The notes under the pieces: generated by a model | Seen by the model: only the letters and a program-made list of their open reading frames with translations | The model's database searches: none | What the model was told of the DNA's origin: nothing | Made by a program: the position numbers and the translations under genes | From: Mesorhizobium sp. CAU 1732 | GTDB taxonomy: Bacteria > Pseudomonadota > Alphaproteobacteria > Rhizobiales > Rhizobiaceae | Length of the DNA: 64,000 nt | Reading direction: 5' to 3' | NCBI RefSeq assembly: GCF_039888675.1 | Contig: NZ_JBDQQR010000002.1 | Span: forward strand, 410,001 to 474,000 | In this document: positions 27,899 through 38,100 of the stretch, piece after piece | How positions within the stretch are numbered: position 1 is the first letter of the stretch | Layout of the letters: each line of letters begins with the position of its first letter

Positions 27899-28681
27899 AT
27901 GCTGACAGGCAAGACTGCAATCGTGACCGGCTCGACCTCCGGCATCGGGCTCGCCACAGCCGAGGCGCTCGCCGCCAAGGGCTGCAACATCGTCGTGAAT
28001 TCCTATGGCGACGACACGGCCGATCACCAGATCGCAGCCGATATCGCATCGAAGCATGGCGTCGAGGCCGTCTACGTCAAGGCGGACATGTCGAAACCTG
28101 CGGAATGCCGCGATCTCATCGAAAAGACTGTCGCACGCTTCGGCAGCGTCGACATCCTCGTCAACAATGCCGGCATCCAGTACGTCGCGCCCGTCGAGAC
28201 ATTCCCGATCGAGAAGTGGGACGCGATCATCGCGATCAACCTCTCTTCGGCGTTTCACACGGCCGCCGCCGCGATCCCGCACATGAAGGCAACCGGCTGG
28301 GGCCGCATCGTCAACATCGCATCGGCGCACGGGCTGCGCGCATCGCCCAACAAATCGGCCTATGTCGCCGCCAAGCACGGCGTCGTCGGCCTCACCAAGA
28401 CGATCGCCCTTGAACTGGCGGGCCAGGGCATAACCTGCAATGCGGTCTGCCCCGGCTTCGTGCTGACACCGCTGGTCGAAACGCAGATCGAGGATCGCAT
28501 GAAGGAAGAGGGCCTCGACCGCGAGGCCACGATCCGCGACGTGATCCTCGCCAAGCAGCCATCGAAGCAATTCGCGACGGTCGAGGAGATCGGCGCATCC
28601 GTCGCCTTCCTCTGCTCGAACGATGCCGCGCAGGTCACCGGCACCACCCTGTCGGTCGATGGCGGCTGGACCGCCCAGTAG
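27899..28681 (+). CDS. bdhA: 3-hydroxybutyrate dehydrogenase
   Basis: A 260-residue short-chain dehydrogenase. The cofactor loop TGSTSGIG is at 10-17, NNAG near 92, and catalytic Ser-Tyr-Lys in I-A-S-A-H-G and K-S-A-Y-V-A-A-K. The Q-Y-V-A-P-V-E-x-F-P and K-Q-P-S-K-Q-F segments are typical of D-3-hydroxybutyrate dehydrogenase, which oxidises the PHB breakdown product to acetoacetate with NAD. It is followed six bases later by a patatin-like hydrolase gene, so the two form an operon, which suggests a shared role in storage-polymer use. Confidence 0.93.
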   Translation: MLTGKTAIVTGSTSGIGLATAEALAAKGCNIVVNSYGDDTADHQIAADIASKHGVEAVYVKADMSKPAECRDLIEKTVARFGSVDILVNNAGIQYVAPVETFPIEKWDAIIAINLSSAFHTAAAAIPHMKATGWGRIVNIASAHGLRASPNKSAYVAAKHGVVGLTKTIALELAGQGITCNAVCPGFVLTPLVETQIEDRMKEEGLDREATIRDVILAKQPSKQFATVEEIGASVAFLCSNDAAQVTGTTLSVDGGWTAQ

Positions 28682-28687
28682 ACGATC

Positions 28688-29866
28688 ATGACCGGCAAGC
28701 CCATCAACATCGCGCTTCAGGGCGGCGGTTCGCACGGCGCGTTCACCTGGGGTGTGCTCGACCGCCTGCTCGAGGATGGCCGGCTGGATTTTTCCGCCAT
28801 TTCCGGGACCAGCGCGGGAGCCATGAATGCGGTCGCGCTCGCACATGGCTGGGCGGAAGGCGGAGCCGACGGCGCCCGCCGGAAGCTTCATGATTTCTGG
28901 CGCGCGGTCGGCCGGACCGGTCGTTTTAGCCCGGTTCGTCGCATGCCGTGGGATGTGTTGTGGGGCAACTGGTCGGTCGAGAACACGCCCGGCTATATGT
29001 GGTTCGACACGTTTTCGCGCGTCTTCTCGCCCTACAGCGCCAATCCGTTCAACCACAACCCGCTGCGCGATGTGGTCCGCAGCGAGATCGATTTCGACCT
29101 CGTGCGCAAATCCGCCGGCCCGAAGCTCTTCGTCTCGGCGACCAACGTCGAGACCGGACAATTGCGGGTCTTTGAGACGGCTGAACTCTCACTCGACGTG
29201 ATCATGGCGTCGGCCTGCCTGCCGCAGATATTCCAGGCCGTCGAAATCGAGGGTACGCCCTACTGGGATGGCGGCTATGGCGGCAATCCGGCGCTCTACC
29301 CGTTCTTCTACGCGACGCCGACGGAAGACGTCCTGCTGGTCCAGATCAATCCGGTCGAGCGCGAAGGCGCCCCGCGCTCGGCGCGCGAAATCCAGAACCG
29401 TATCGACGAAATCACCTTCAACGCCGCCATGCTGCGTGAATTCCGCGCCATCGCCTTCGTCAACGAACTGATCGACAGCGGTCGCATCGACCGCGACCAC
29501 TACCGGCATATCAGGATGCACCGGATCGACGCAGACGAGGCCTTCAAGGATCTTTCCGCCTCGTCCAAGGTCAATGCCGAATGGGCGTTCCTGGAATATC
29601 TGCGCGATCTCGGGCGATCAGCAGCCGAGGACTGGCTGACGGAGAACTTCGAGGCGGTCGGCAAGACAGGCACGCTCGACATTTCAGGAGAACTGGCGCC
29701 GGGCCTCTCCGCGAAGCCGAAGAAGAAGACCGGCGCGCGCGTCCGCGATTTCCTGGCGACGCGGAAGCGGCCGGCCGTCGCCAAGCACCACGCTACGGAC
29801 GGATCGCGGCGACGAGCATCCGCGCAGCCCGCTTCGCAGCCTCGAGATGATGAGTGGGATCGCTGA
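28688..29866 (+). CDS. Patatin-like phospholipase family protein
   Basis: A 392-residue hydrolase. The oxyanion-hole motif G-G-G-S-H-G-A-F is at 12-19, the nucleophile elbow G-T-S-A-G near 40-44 and the catalytic D-G-G near residue 196, so the Ser-Asp dyad is complete. No signal peptide is seen. The last 60 residues are strongly basic (K-P-K-K-K, R-K-R and R-R-R stretches) and probably disordered. Patatins cleave acyl esters; membership of a bdhA operon makes short-chain polyhydroxyalkanoate or lipid esters plausible substrates, but that is inference. Its 3' end overlaps the convergent TetR gene by 74 bases. Confidence 0.88.
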   Translation: MTGKPINIALQGGGSHGAFTWGVLDRLLEDGRLDFSAISGTSAGAMNAVALAHGWAEGGADGARRKLHDFWRAVGRTGRFSPVRRMPWDVLWGNWSVENTPGYMWFDTFSRVFSPYSANPFNHNPLRDVVRSEIDFDLVRKSAGPKLFVSATNVETGQLRVFETAELSLDVIMASACLPQIFQAVEIEGTPYWDGGYGGNPALYPFFYATPTEDVLLVQINPVEREGAPRSAREIQNRIDEITFNAAMLREFRAIAFVNELIDSGRIDRDHYRHIRMHRIDADEAFKDLSASSKVNAEWAFLEYLRDLGRSAAEDWLTENFEAVGKTGTLDISGELAPGLSAKPKKKTGARVRDFLATRKRPAVAKHHATDGSRRRASAQPASQPRDDEWDR

Positions 29867-30410
29867 GCCGCGGCTTCATGCCCTCCAGCGCATCGAAAAA
29901 GGTCTGCGCGAGCGTGCGTGCCGAAAACCCGCGTGAGGCGAGATCGACGCCGGTCGCCCTCGTCTCCGCTTCGATGGCCTGTTCAAGCACACCATCAATT
30001 TTCTCGCGCCACTCTTCGATGACCTCGCCGGCGAGATTGTTCTTCATGTCAATGAGTTCGAGGCCGTGCGGCGACTCCTCGATCTCGCGCATCATGTCGA
30101 AAAGCGCGTGCTCGACCAGCCGATCGAGGCGGTCGAGCAAAGGCTCGTCGCCATTCAGAGCCACGGATGCACGCTCCGCGCATCGCGCCATGACGCATCG
30201 CGCGATCGCCTTGTAGATGTCCGTCTTGTTGCGAAACACCACATAGAGTGCCGGGCGCGATAGATCCGACGCCTTGGCGATGTCGTCCATCGTCGTGCGG
30301 GTAAAGCCGTAGGCCAGGAATACTTTGTAGGCACCTTCGAGAATACGCAGGCGCTTGGGATCGGCAGCGTCGTGGCGTATCGCCGAGATGGGTTCGCTGA
30401 TTGACATCAT
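29793..30410 (-). CDS. TetR/AcrR family transcriptional regulator
   Basis: About 205 residues. The N-terminal helix-turn-helix is clear: [20 protein letters not shown], then [20 protein letters not shown] (about 40-60). The C-terminal ligand domain (about 75-200) gives no hint of the inducer. The start is placed at the Met pair at 30410/30407 since an upstream extension is non-homologous. A perfect palindrome immediately upstream is its likely operator, placing it as autorepressor and repressor of the divergent oxidoreductase operon. Confidence 0.9.
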   Translation of the reverse strand: MMSISEPISAIRHDAADPKRLRILEGAYKVFLAYGFTRTTMDDIAKASDLSRPALYVVFRNKTDIYKAIARCVMARCAERASVALNGDEPLLDRLDRLVEHALFDMMREIEESPHGLELIDMKNNLAGEVIEEWREKIDGVLEQAIEAETRATGVDLASRGFSARTLAQTFFDALEGMKPRLSDPTHHLEAAKRAARMLVAAIRP

Positions 30411-30416
30411 GCATCT

Positions 30417-30443
30417 CTTGACAAAATTACGTATTTTGTCAAG
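30417..30443. promoter_or_regulatory. Palindromic TetR-type operator
   Basis: CTTGACAAAAT (30417-30427) and ATTTTGTCAAG (30433-30443) form a perfect 11-bp inverted repeat with 5-base spacer TACGT. Each arm contains TTGACA, a -35 hexamer, facing the respective gene. It lies 7 bases from the TetR start and 47 from the oxidoreductase start. Confidence 0.8.
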
Positions 30444-30489
30444 GTGTCCGCGCAGCCCGCCGCCAAGCGGCCAGCCATGGTGGTTCTCG

Positions 30490-30948
30490 ATGCGATTGAC
30501 TGTCGACGGCAAGACCCTGGAAATCGATGCTGACCCCGAAATGCCACTCCTATGGGCGCTTCGGGATATCGCCGGCATTCTGGGTCCGAAATTCGGTTGC
30601 GGCATCGCGGCCTGCGGCGCGTGCACCGTCATCATCGACGGCTCGCCCGTGCGATCCTGCGTCATGCCGCTCGGGCAGGTTCAGGGCGACGTGACGACGA
30701 TCGAAGGTCTGGCGCAGGACGGCAGGCTTCACCCGGTCCAGCAGGCCTGGGTGGACGAACAGGTCGCCCAGTGCGGCTACTGCCAGGCAGGTCAGATCAT
30801 GACCGCCGTCGCGCTGCTGGACTGGAATCCCGAGCCGACCGACGCCGACATCGACAACGCCTTTGGCGGCAATCTCTGCCGGTGCGGCACCTATCCGCGC
30901 ATCCGTGCCGCGGTCAAACGCGCCGCCGGCGCGCGTGCGGGAGCCTGA
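30490..30948 (+). CDS. (2Fe-2S)-binding subunit of a molybdenum hydroxylase (IorA-like)
   Basis: A 152-residue small subunit of the xanthine-oxidase family. Cys 37, 42, 45 and 57 bind the plant-ferredoxin-type cluster (C-G-I-A-A-C-G-A-C), and Cys 95, 98, 130 and 132 the second cluster ([16 protein letters not shown]). It passes electrons from the molybdenum site outward. No FAD subunit is encoded, the arrangement of isoquinoline 1-oxidoreductase and aldehyde dehydrogenases that donate to cytochromes. First gene of a three-gene operon behind the TetR operator. Confidence 0.93.
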   Translation: MRLTVDGKTLEIDADPEMPLLWALRDIAGILGPKFGCGIAACGACTVIIDGSPVRSCVMPLGQVQGDVTTIEGLAQDGRLHPVQQAWVDEQVAQCGYCQAGQIMTAVALLDWNPEPTDADIDNAFGGNLCRCGTYPRIRAAVKRAAGARAGA

Positions 30949-30951
30949 TCG

Positions 30952-33228
30952 ATGTCGCGTCTCGGAACGATCACGCGTCGCACGCTTCTCTTCGGCGCGG
31001 CAGCCGTCGCGGGCGGAGCGGCCTTCGGCTACTGGTATGTCCAGCGCCCCTACCCCAACCCGCTGGCCCAGGGCCTCGGCGAGGGCGAGGCGACCTTCAA
31101 CCCCTTCGTCAAGATCGCGGCTGACGAGACGATCACCGTCATCGCTCCGCGCGCGGAGATGGGGCAAGGCATCTCGACCACGCTCGCAGCCTTCGTGGCC
31201 GAGGAACTCGACGTCTCGCTTAACCGCGTGACGGTGGAGCACGGACCAGCTTCATGGGCCTACTACAACGCGGCACTGATGGAGGACGCAGGCCCGTTTC
31301 CGTTCTTCGACGAAAGCGTGCTCGCGCAAATGACGCGCACCGCGTTCGGCACCGTGTCCAAGGTCCTTGGATTGCAGGCGACGGGCGGTTCCGCATCGAC
31401 GCGTGACGGGTTCGATCGCATGCGTCAGGCAGGCGCCGCGACCCGCATGATGCTGGTCGAGGCCGCCGCCCGCCGGCTCGACGTTCCGGCCGGCGAACTC
31501 ACGACCGATAGCGGCGCGGTGGTGCATGAGGCATCCGGCCAGTCCCTGACCTATGGCGCACTCGCCATCGACGCAGCCGCGCTTGCGGCTCCCTCGGACG
31601 TAAAGCTTCGCGACCGCGCGGAGTGGAAGCTGCTGGGAAAATCGCAGCCCCGCGTCGATATGGTCGCCAAAGTCACCGGCGCGCCGATCTTCGGTACGGA
31701 CGTTTCCCTGCCCGACATGCTGTTCGGCACGGTGAAGATGAATCCCGTCTTCTGGCGCGAACCGCAGAACGCCGATCTATCCAAGGCACAAGCCATTCCG
31801 GGCGTCGTCAGGATCGTGCCTATCGCGTCCACCTACGGGCACGGCTTCGGCATCATCGCTACGAACACATGGGCCGCGTTCCGCGCGGCCGACCTGATCG
31901 AGGCGGATTGGGGCACGCCGGACTATCCCGCAGACGACGCCGCTATCCTTGCCACGCTGCAGCGCGCGCTGGACGACCCGGAATCCGGATCCGCGCTGCG
32001 CAATGACGGCGATGTCGAGATCGCATTCGCCGATGCCCCGCGCGAGCGCATGGTCGAGGCGGAATATGGCGTGCCGCTGCTGGCCCACGCCTGCATGGAA
32101 CCGATGAACGCGACCGCAAGGTTCGCCGATGGCAAGCTCGAGATTTGGGCGCCAAACCAGATGCCGACCCTCTCCGAACAGTTGTGCGCCAGCGCAGTCG
32201 GCCTCGAAACCACCGACGTTACGGTGCACACGACCTCGATGGGCGGCGGCTTTGGCCGGCGCGAGGCCGACTTTTCGATCTATGCGGCCATCATGGCGAA
32301 GGAGACCGGCGGCAAACCGGTCAAGGTCATCTGGAGCCGCGAGGAAGACATCCGCCACGACGTCTATCGCCCGCCAGCGCAGGGACGTTTCCGCGCGCGC
32401 CTCGACGATGAGGGCCTGCCCGTCGCGCTCGACATGGCGATTGCAGCGCCATCCATTCTGGCAAGCGTGATGCGCCGGACGTTTCCGTCGCTGTCCCCCG
32501 TCGGCCCCGACGCCACGATCACGCAGGGCGCGCATGACCAGCCCTACACGATCGCCAATTACCGCGTTCGCGGCCTGAAGGCGGATGTGGGCGTTCCGGT
32601 CGGCTTCTGGCGTTCGGTCGGCTGTTCCTTCAACGGCTACTTCCATGAGAGTTTCATGGACGAGATCGCGACGGCCGGCGGCCTCGATCCGCTCGACCTG
32701 CGTCGACGCCTGATGGCCGACTATCCGACCGCGGTGGGAGTGGTCGACCGCGTCTCCGAGATGTCGAACTGGGCGCAGCCTCCTGCAGACGGCCGCGCGC
32801 GCGGATTTGCCTTCACGCTCGCCTTCGGCGGCTGGGTCGGCCAGGTCGTCGAGATCGCGGACACGCCTGCCGGCATCCGCATCGAGAAGGTCTGGATCGC
32901 CGCCGATGTCGGTGTCGCGCTGGACCCATCGATCCTGGAGGCGCAGCTCGTCTCGGGCGCCGTGTTCGGCCTGTCGTCCGCCATGAACCAGGCGGTCTCG
33001 CTGCGCGACGGCCAGATCGAGCAGTCGAATTTCCACGACTTCGATTCCATGCGCATCCATCAATGCCCGCAATTCGAAGTCGCTGTCCTCGAAAACGCCG
33101 AGAAGATGGGCGGCGCGGGCGAAATCGGAACGCCGCCCGCCGTGGCGGCCCTCGCCAATGCCGTCTTCGCCCTCACCGGCAAGCGGATACGCCAACTGCC
33201 TCTGTCGCGCGAGGTCGCCTTCGCATGA
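30952..33228 (+). CDS. Molybdopterin-binding subunit of a xanthine dehydrogenase family enzyme (IorB-like)
   Basis: A 758-residue catalytic subunit. It begins with a twin-arginine signal (ITRRTLLFGAAAVAG, Arg pair at 9-10), so the folded complex is probably exported to the periplasm by Tat. Landmarks include AEMGQGISTTLAAFVAEELDV-type sequence near 65, G-G-F-G-R-R-E-A-D near 428 and G-E-I-G-T-P-P near 722 holding the base Glu of the family. It hydroxylates an N-heterocycle or oxidises an aldehyde; the true substrate is unknown. Three bases after the 2Fe-2S gene and overlapping the cytochrome gene by ATGA. Confidence 0.92.
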   Translation: MSRLGTITRRTLLFGAAAVAGGAAFGYWYVQRPYPNPLAQGLGEGEATFNPFVKIAADETITVIAPRAEMGQGISTTLAAFVAEELDVSLNRVTVEHGPASWAYYNAALMEDAGPFPFFDESVLAQMTRTAFGTVSKVLGLQATGGSASTRDGFDRMRQAGAATRMMLVEAAARRLDVPAGELTTDSGAVVHEASGQSLTYGALAIDAAALAAPSDVKLRDRAEWKLLGKSQPRVDMVAKVTGAPIFGTDVSLPDMLFGTVKMNPVFWREPQNADLSKAQAIPGVVRIVPIASTYGHGFGIIATNTWAAFRAADLIEADWGTPDYPADDAAILATLQRALDDPESGSALRNDGDVEIAFADAPRERMVEAEYGVPLLAHACMEPMNATARFADGKLEIWAPNQMPTLSEQLCASAVGLETTDVTVHTTSMGGGFGRREADFSIYAAIMAKETGGKPVKVIWSREEDIRHDVYRPPAQGRFRARLDDEGLPVALDMAIAAPSILASVMRRTFPSLSPVGPDATITQGAHDQPYTIANYRVRGLKADVGVPVGFWRSVGCSFNGYFHESFMDEIATAGGLDPLDLRRRLMADYPTAVGVVDRVSEMSNWAQPPADGRARGFAFTLAFGGWVGQVVEIADTPAGIRIEKVWIAADVGVALDPSILEAQLVSGAVFGLSSAMNQAVSLRDGQIEQSNFHDFDSMRIHQCPQFEVAVLENAEKMGGAGEIGTPPAVAALANAVFALTGKRIRQLPLSREVAFA

Positions 33229-33827
33229 GACTGCGCGCGACACTCCTGACAAGCCTTGTCATCTTCCTGGCCCCTGTCGCATTGCCGACCGTGCTCGCTC
33301 AGACTAGTGAAGCACCGGTGCCGCAGGTCGACCGCGATGCGGGCCTTGCCGAGTGGGAGAGGGTCTATGAGGTCTTCGCACATCCACGCTGCGCAAACTG
33401 CCATGTCGAGGACGACCGACCGCGCTGGTCCGGCCCTCATTATGGCGCGACGCGCGTCCACGCTTTCAACGTCCAGCGCGGCGAAGACGGTTTCGGCAAT
33501 CCCGGCCTGCGCTGCACGACCTGCCATATGGAAACGAATTCGCCGGTCCTGCATGGCCCGCCCGGCGCGGAAGCCTGGCATCTGGCGCCGCCCGAAATGG
33601 TGTGGTTCGACCAGTCGTCGGCCCAGATCTGCGCCCAGATCAAGGATCCCGAACGCAATGGCGGGCGGTCTCTCGATGAGGTCGCGGTACATGTTCGCGA
33701 CGATGATCTCGTCGGCTGGGGCTGGGATCCGGGACCGGGCCGCGAGCCCGCACCGGGCTCCGCCGAGCAAACCTATCAGGCCATCCAGAGGTGGGCCGCC
33801 GCAGGCGCACCATGTCCGGAGGATTGA
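33225..33827 (+). CDS. Exported protein with two heme c motifs
   Basis: A 200-residue protein with an N-terminal signal peptide (about 1-25, ending VLAQ). Two heme-binding CxxCH motifs stand at 56-60 (CANCH) and 97-101 (CTTCH), so it is probably a periplasmic diheme cytochrome c. Its start overlaps the stop of the molybdenum subunit (ATGA). The context suggests it is the electron acceptor of the Tat-exported molybdenum enzyme, linking it to the respiratory chain; this is inferred. I do not recognise a named family. Confidence 0.85.
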   Translation: MRLRATLLTSLVIFLAPVALPTVLAQTSEAPVPQVDRDAGLAEWERVYEVFAHPRCANCHVEDDRPRWSGPHYGATRVHAFNVQRGEDGFGNPGLRCTTCHMETNSPVLHGPPGAEAWHLAPPEMVWFDQSSAQICAQIKDPERNGGRSLDEVAVHVRDDDLVGWGWDPGPGREPAPGSAEQTYQAIQRWAAAGAPCPED

Positions 33828-34001
33828 TGAATACGTCAAGATTTCTGACTGTATCGCCGTATCGTAACGTTGTAGAAGCCCATGCCCTTCGCCTTGGAGG
33901 CGAAACGCTGGATTGAACAGGACGCGACGCAACCCCAAATATCGACCGTATCTTGCTGAGGGCAGGCGGTCCGGGCCGGGGCCTGCGCGTGGAAACCGAG
34001 C

Positions 34002-35138
34002 ATGCCGAAAATCAAAGTTCACAAGATCGTTGCAATTGCAGTCCTGATTGCAACGGCAGCATGGGTCATTACGGGCGAGTTCAGCTCCGTCGGCAGTGCC
34101 GCCGATGAAGCGGAGGCTGCGCGCGCAGCCGCGCCGGAACAGGAACAGGCGCCGCTGCGCACTGTGGCCGTCGTCAAACCGCCGCGTCTCCAGCATTCCC
34201 GCGCCATCAGGATTTCCGGTCACACGGATGCCGACAAGCGTGCCATTCTCGGCACGCGCGCCGCAGGCGTGGTGGAAGAATTGCCGGTTCGTCAGGGCAG
34301 CCAGGTCAAGCGCGGCGACGTGATCGCCAAGCTGCAGGCGGAAGGCAAGGAAGCCGCCGTCGAAACGGCCCGTCAGTTGCTGTCCCAGCGCGAGGCGGAA
34401 GGCAAGGCGGCGCAAAGGCTCGCCGAGCGCGGCAGCATGCCTGCCTTGCAGCTCGACAATGCGATGTCCGCGCTTGCATCCGCGCGATCCCAGCTCGAAA
34501 TGGCTCAGGCCGACCTCGACCGCAACATCCTGCGCGCACCGTTCGACGGCGTGATCGACAAGGTCGATGTCGAACTGGGAAGTTCCGTCCAGGTCGGCGC
34601 GACCGTCGCGACGCTCCTCAACCTCGATCCCATTCTCGCGCGCGGTGAAGTGTCCGAGCGCGACCTGCGATACGTCAAGCCGGGCGACAAGGCGGATGTG
34701 CGCCTGGTCAACGGCCAGGAAGTGGAAGGCGAGGTCCGCTACATCAGCCGCGATGCGACATCGGCCACGAGGACGTTCCGCGTCGAGGTGGCCATCCCCA
34801 ATGAGGATCGCTCCGTGCCGGCCGGCATGACCGCCGAGATAACGCTGCGCGCGGACCCGGTCGACTCGACCGTCCTGCCGCGCTCCGTCGTGTCGCTGAG
34901 CAGGGACGGCGATCTCGGCGTCCGTGCCGTCGATGCCGACGACAAGGTCGTCTTCTACCCGATCGACCTCGTCGACGACACGCCGCGCGGCCTCGTCCTC
35001 GGGGGAATTCCGGCGGACGTGCGCATCATCGTGGCGGGCCAGGAACTGATTTCGGAGGGGGATGCGGTCAATCCGGTCGAGGCGGACCAGGAGACCATCA
35101 ACAAGCTGATCGGCGAAGCGACCGGCGGGACACTGTAG
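34002..35138 (+). CDS. RND efflux transporter, periplasmic adaptor (membrane fusion) subunit
   Basis: A 378-residue protein with an N-terminal membrane or signal segment (about 8-28). The biotinyl-lipoyl-like halves (I-L-G-T-R-A-A-G-V-V-E-E-L-P-V-R and N-I-L-R-A-P-F-D-G-V-I-D-K) flank a coiled-coil hairpin rich in Ala/Glu/Arg (about 110-165), followed by the beta-barrel. It links the inner-membrane pump to an outer-membrane channel, which is not encoded here. It lies three bases before the pump gene. The drug or metabolite exported is unknown. Confidence 0.92.
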   Translation: MPKIKVHKIVAIAVLIATAAWVITGEFSSVGSAADEAEAARAAAPEQEQAPLRTVAVVKPPRLQHSRAIRISGHTDADKRAILGTRAAGVVEELPVRQGSQVKRGDVIAKLQAEGKEAAVETARQLLSQREAEGKAAQRLAERGSMPALQLDNAMSALASARSQLEMAQADLDRNILRAPFDGVIDKVDVELGSSVQVGATVATLLNLDPILARGEVSERDLRYVKPGDKADVRLVNGQEVEGEVRYISRDATSATRTFRVEVAIPNEDRSVPAGMTAEITLRADPVDSTVLPRSVVSLSRDGDLGVRAVDADDKVVFYPIDLVDDTPRGLVLGGIPADVRIIVAGQELISEGDAVNPVEADQETINKLIGEATGGTL

Positions 35139-35141
35139 CCC

Positions 35142-38100
35142 ATGGATATCGTTGGCATTGCGATCCGCAACGCGCGGCTCACCATCTCCGTACTGCTCTT
35201 CTTTGTCATCGCCGGCGCGATGGCTTACATTGCGATTCCGAAGGAAGCGGAACCCGACGTCCCGATCCCGATCATCTATGTGAGCCTTGCCTATCAAGGC
35301 ATCTCGCCGGAAGATTCGGAACGTCTGCTGCTTCGGCCGGTCGAAACCAAGCTCAAGAGCATCAAGGGCATCAAGGAGATGCGCTCGGCCGCCTATGAAG
35401 GCGGCGGGTACGTCCTGCTCGAATTCGACCCGTCGACCGACTTGAAGACGGCACTCGACGACACCCGTAACGGTGTCGACGATGCCCGCGCCGACATTCC
35501 GCAGGGCGCGGAAGAACCGACCGTCAACGAGGTCAACATTTCCGAGTTTCCGGTGCTCGTCGTGTCGCTGTCGGGCCATGTGCCCGAGCGGACGCTGACG
35601 GCGGCCGCGCGCGAACTCCGCGATCGTATCGAGGAAATCCCCGGCGTCCTGGAAGGCACGCTGCAGGGCGCCCGCGACGACCTCGTCGAGGTTGTCATCG
35701 ACCCGGTCAAGCTGTCGTCATACGGGCTCCAGCTCGACCAGTTGCTGCAGGGCGTCGGTGCGTCGAACAGTTTGGTGGCCGCAGGCGCGCTGGAAGGAAG
35801 CGAAGGCAAATACGCGGTCAAGGTCCCTGCCCTGATCGAGACCGTCGAGGACGTCGCGAACCTGCCGATCGTGGCCGGCCCGAACGCAGTCGTGCGCGCG
35901 CAGGACCTTGCGACCATTCGCTCGACCTACAAGGACGCAGAGACGATCACGCGCCTGAACGGCGAGCCGGCAATCGCAATCGAGGTGAAGAAGCGGATCG
36001 GTTCCAACCTCGTCGACACCGTCGATGCGGTGAAGGCGCTCGCGGACGAGTACCAGCAGCAGCTCCCGGAAGGCGTCAGCGTCACCTATACGCAGGACAA
36101 GTCGGTCTTCATCAACCAGCTTCTCGGCGAGCTTCAGAACCACGTTCTGATTGCCGTGATCCTGGTGTTCATCGTCATTCTCTATGCCCTGTCGGGCCGC
36201 TCGTCGATCCTCATCGGCCTGGCGATTCCGTCCTCGTTCCTGATGGGCATCCTTCTGCTGGCGATGATGGGCTACACGATCAACATGATCGTGCTGTTCA
36301 GCCTCATTCTGGCGGTCGGCATGCTGGTGGACGACGCGATCATCGTCACCGAGTTCGCCGAGCGGCGAATGTCGGAGGGCATGCACCGCGTGCAGGCCTT
36401 CGAGCTTGCCGCCAAGCGCATGGCAGGTCCCGTCATCGCGGCCACCTTGACCCGCATCGCCGCCTTCTCGCCGCTCCTCTTCTGGCCCGGCATCGTCGGC
36501 GATTTCATGAAGTACATGCCGATCACGCTGATCGTGACGCTGGCCGCCTCGATGCTCTATGCGCTCGTCTTCACGCCCACGCTGGGCGCGATGTTCGGCA
36601 AGGCGCATGTCCACGAGGAAGGCGAGAATCGCGACGGCTGGTACATGGCAGTCGTCAACAAGGCGGTTCACTACCCGAAGACGGTCCTCATGATGGCTGT
36701 CGGGCTGCTCGTCGGCGTGATGTACAGCTATTCGCATTACGGCGCCGGCGTCGAGTTCTTCCCCAATGTGGAACCGGACTACGGCCTGCTCTACGTGCAT
36801 GCGCGCGGCAACCTGTCCCTCACCGAGATGGACGCGGCGACCCGCGAGGCGGAGGGCCGGCTTCTCGGCTGGCCCGGTGTCAAGTCGGTCTATACCCGCG
36901 TTGGCCAGTCGCGCGGCGCGCAGGATATCCCCGAAGACGTCGTCGGCGTGATCCAGTACGAGTTCGTCGACTGGCGCGAGCGCAAGCCTGCCCATGAAAT
37001 CCTCGACGAACTGCGCGTCGTGATGGCGGGCATCCCCGGCGTCGACGTTGAGGTTCGCGTGCCCGATGCCGGCCCGCCGACCGGCAAGCCGATCCAGATT
37101 CGCGTCTCGGCGGCCAATCCGGAAGGACTGGATGACCACGCTCGCGCCGTCGCCGCCAGAATTGCGGACATCCCCGGCGTCATCGATATCGCCGACGGCC
37201 TGCCCCCGCCCGGCGTCGACTGGGCGCTGTCGATCGACCGCACCAAGGCTGCGCAATACGGCATCAGCCCGATGGCCGTCGGCACCGTCGTCCAGCTCGT
37301 GACGGCCGGCCTGAAGCTGACGGACTATCGCCCGGCCGGCGCGGATGACGCGGTCGACATCCGCTTGCGTCTCCCCGAGGACCGGCGAACCCTGTCCTCG
37401 CTCGACCAGTTGCGGGTCCAGACGGCGCAAGGCGCCGTGCCGATCTCCAACTTCGTCACGCGCGGTGCGGAATCGCGCACCGGCATCCTCAACCGCATCG
37501 ACGGCGAACGGACCGTGGTGGTTCAGGCAAACGTCGCATCCGGCATGCAGGTCGCCGCGGTCCAGGCCGAGGTTGCGGAGGCCATGGGCGGAATGGATAT
37601 CGGACAGGCCAAATGGAAGCTGGCCGGGTCGAGCCAGGAGAGCGACGAGGCGAGCGCATTCCTTGCGAACGCCTTCGGAGCGGCTGTCTTCCTCATCTTC
37701 ATCGTCCTGCTGGCTCAGTTCAACAAGTTCACCAGCGTGTTCCTCGTCCTCATGACCGTCGTCATGTCGACGATCGGCGTCTTCCTCGGACTTCTCCTCA
37801 CGGACCAGGCCTTCGGCATCATCATGTCCGGCATCGGCGTGATTGCCCTGGCTGGCGTCGTCGTGAACAACAACATCGTTCTGATCGACACCTATGACCG
37901 GCTGCGCGACGAGGGCTGGAACAAGATGGATGCGGTGCTGCAGACATGCCGCGAGCGGGCGCGTCCGGTCGTGCTGACTGCGGCCGCCGCCATCCTCGGC
38001 GTTCTGCCGATCGCCTTCGGTCTCGGCCTCGAGCTGTTCCACCACGAGACGACGATCAATGCGCCGTCGACGCAGTGGTGGATTTCGCTGTCGAGCGCGA

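Noticed and set aside
33060..35579. An 839-codon minus-strand open frame
   Set aside because: It spans three plus-strand genes with clear signal peptides, heme motifs and efflux features; its translation is Arg/Asp/Gly-rich with no domain.
35718..38045. A 775-codon minus-strand open frame
   Set aside because: Antisense shadow of the RND pump; translation is dominated by H, D, R and G with no recognisable fold.
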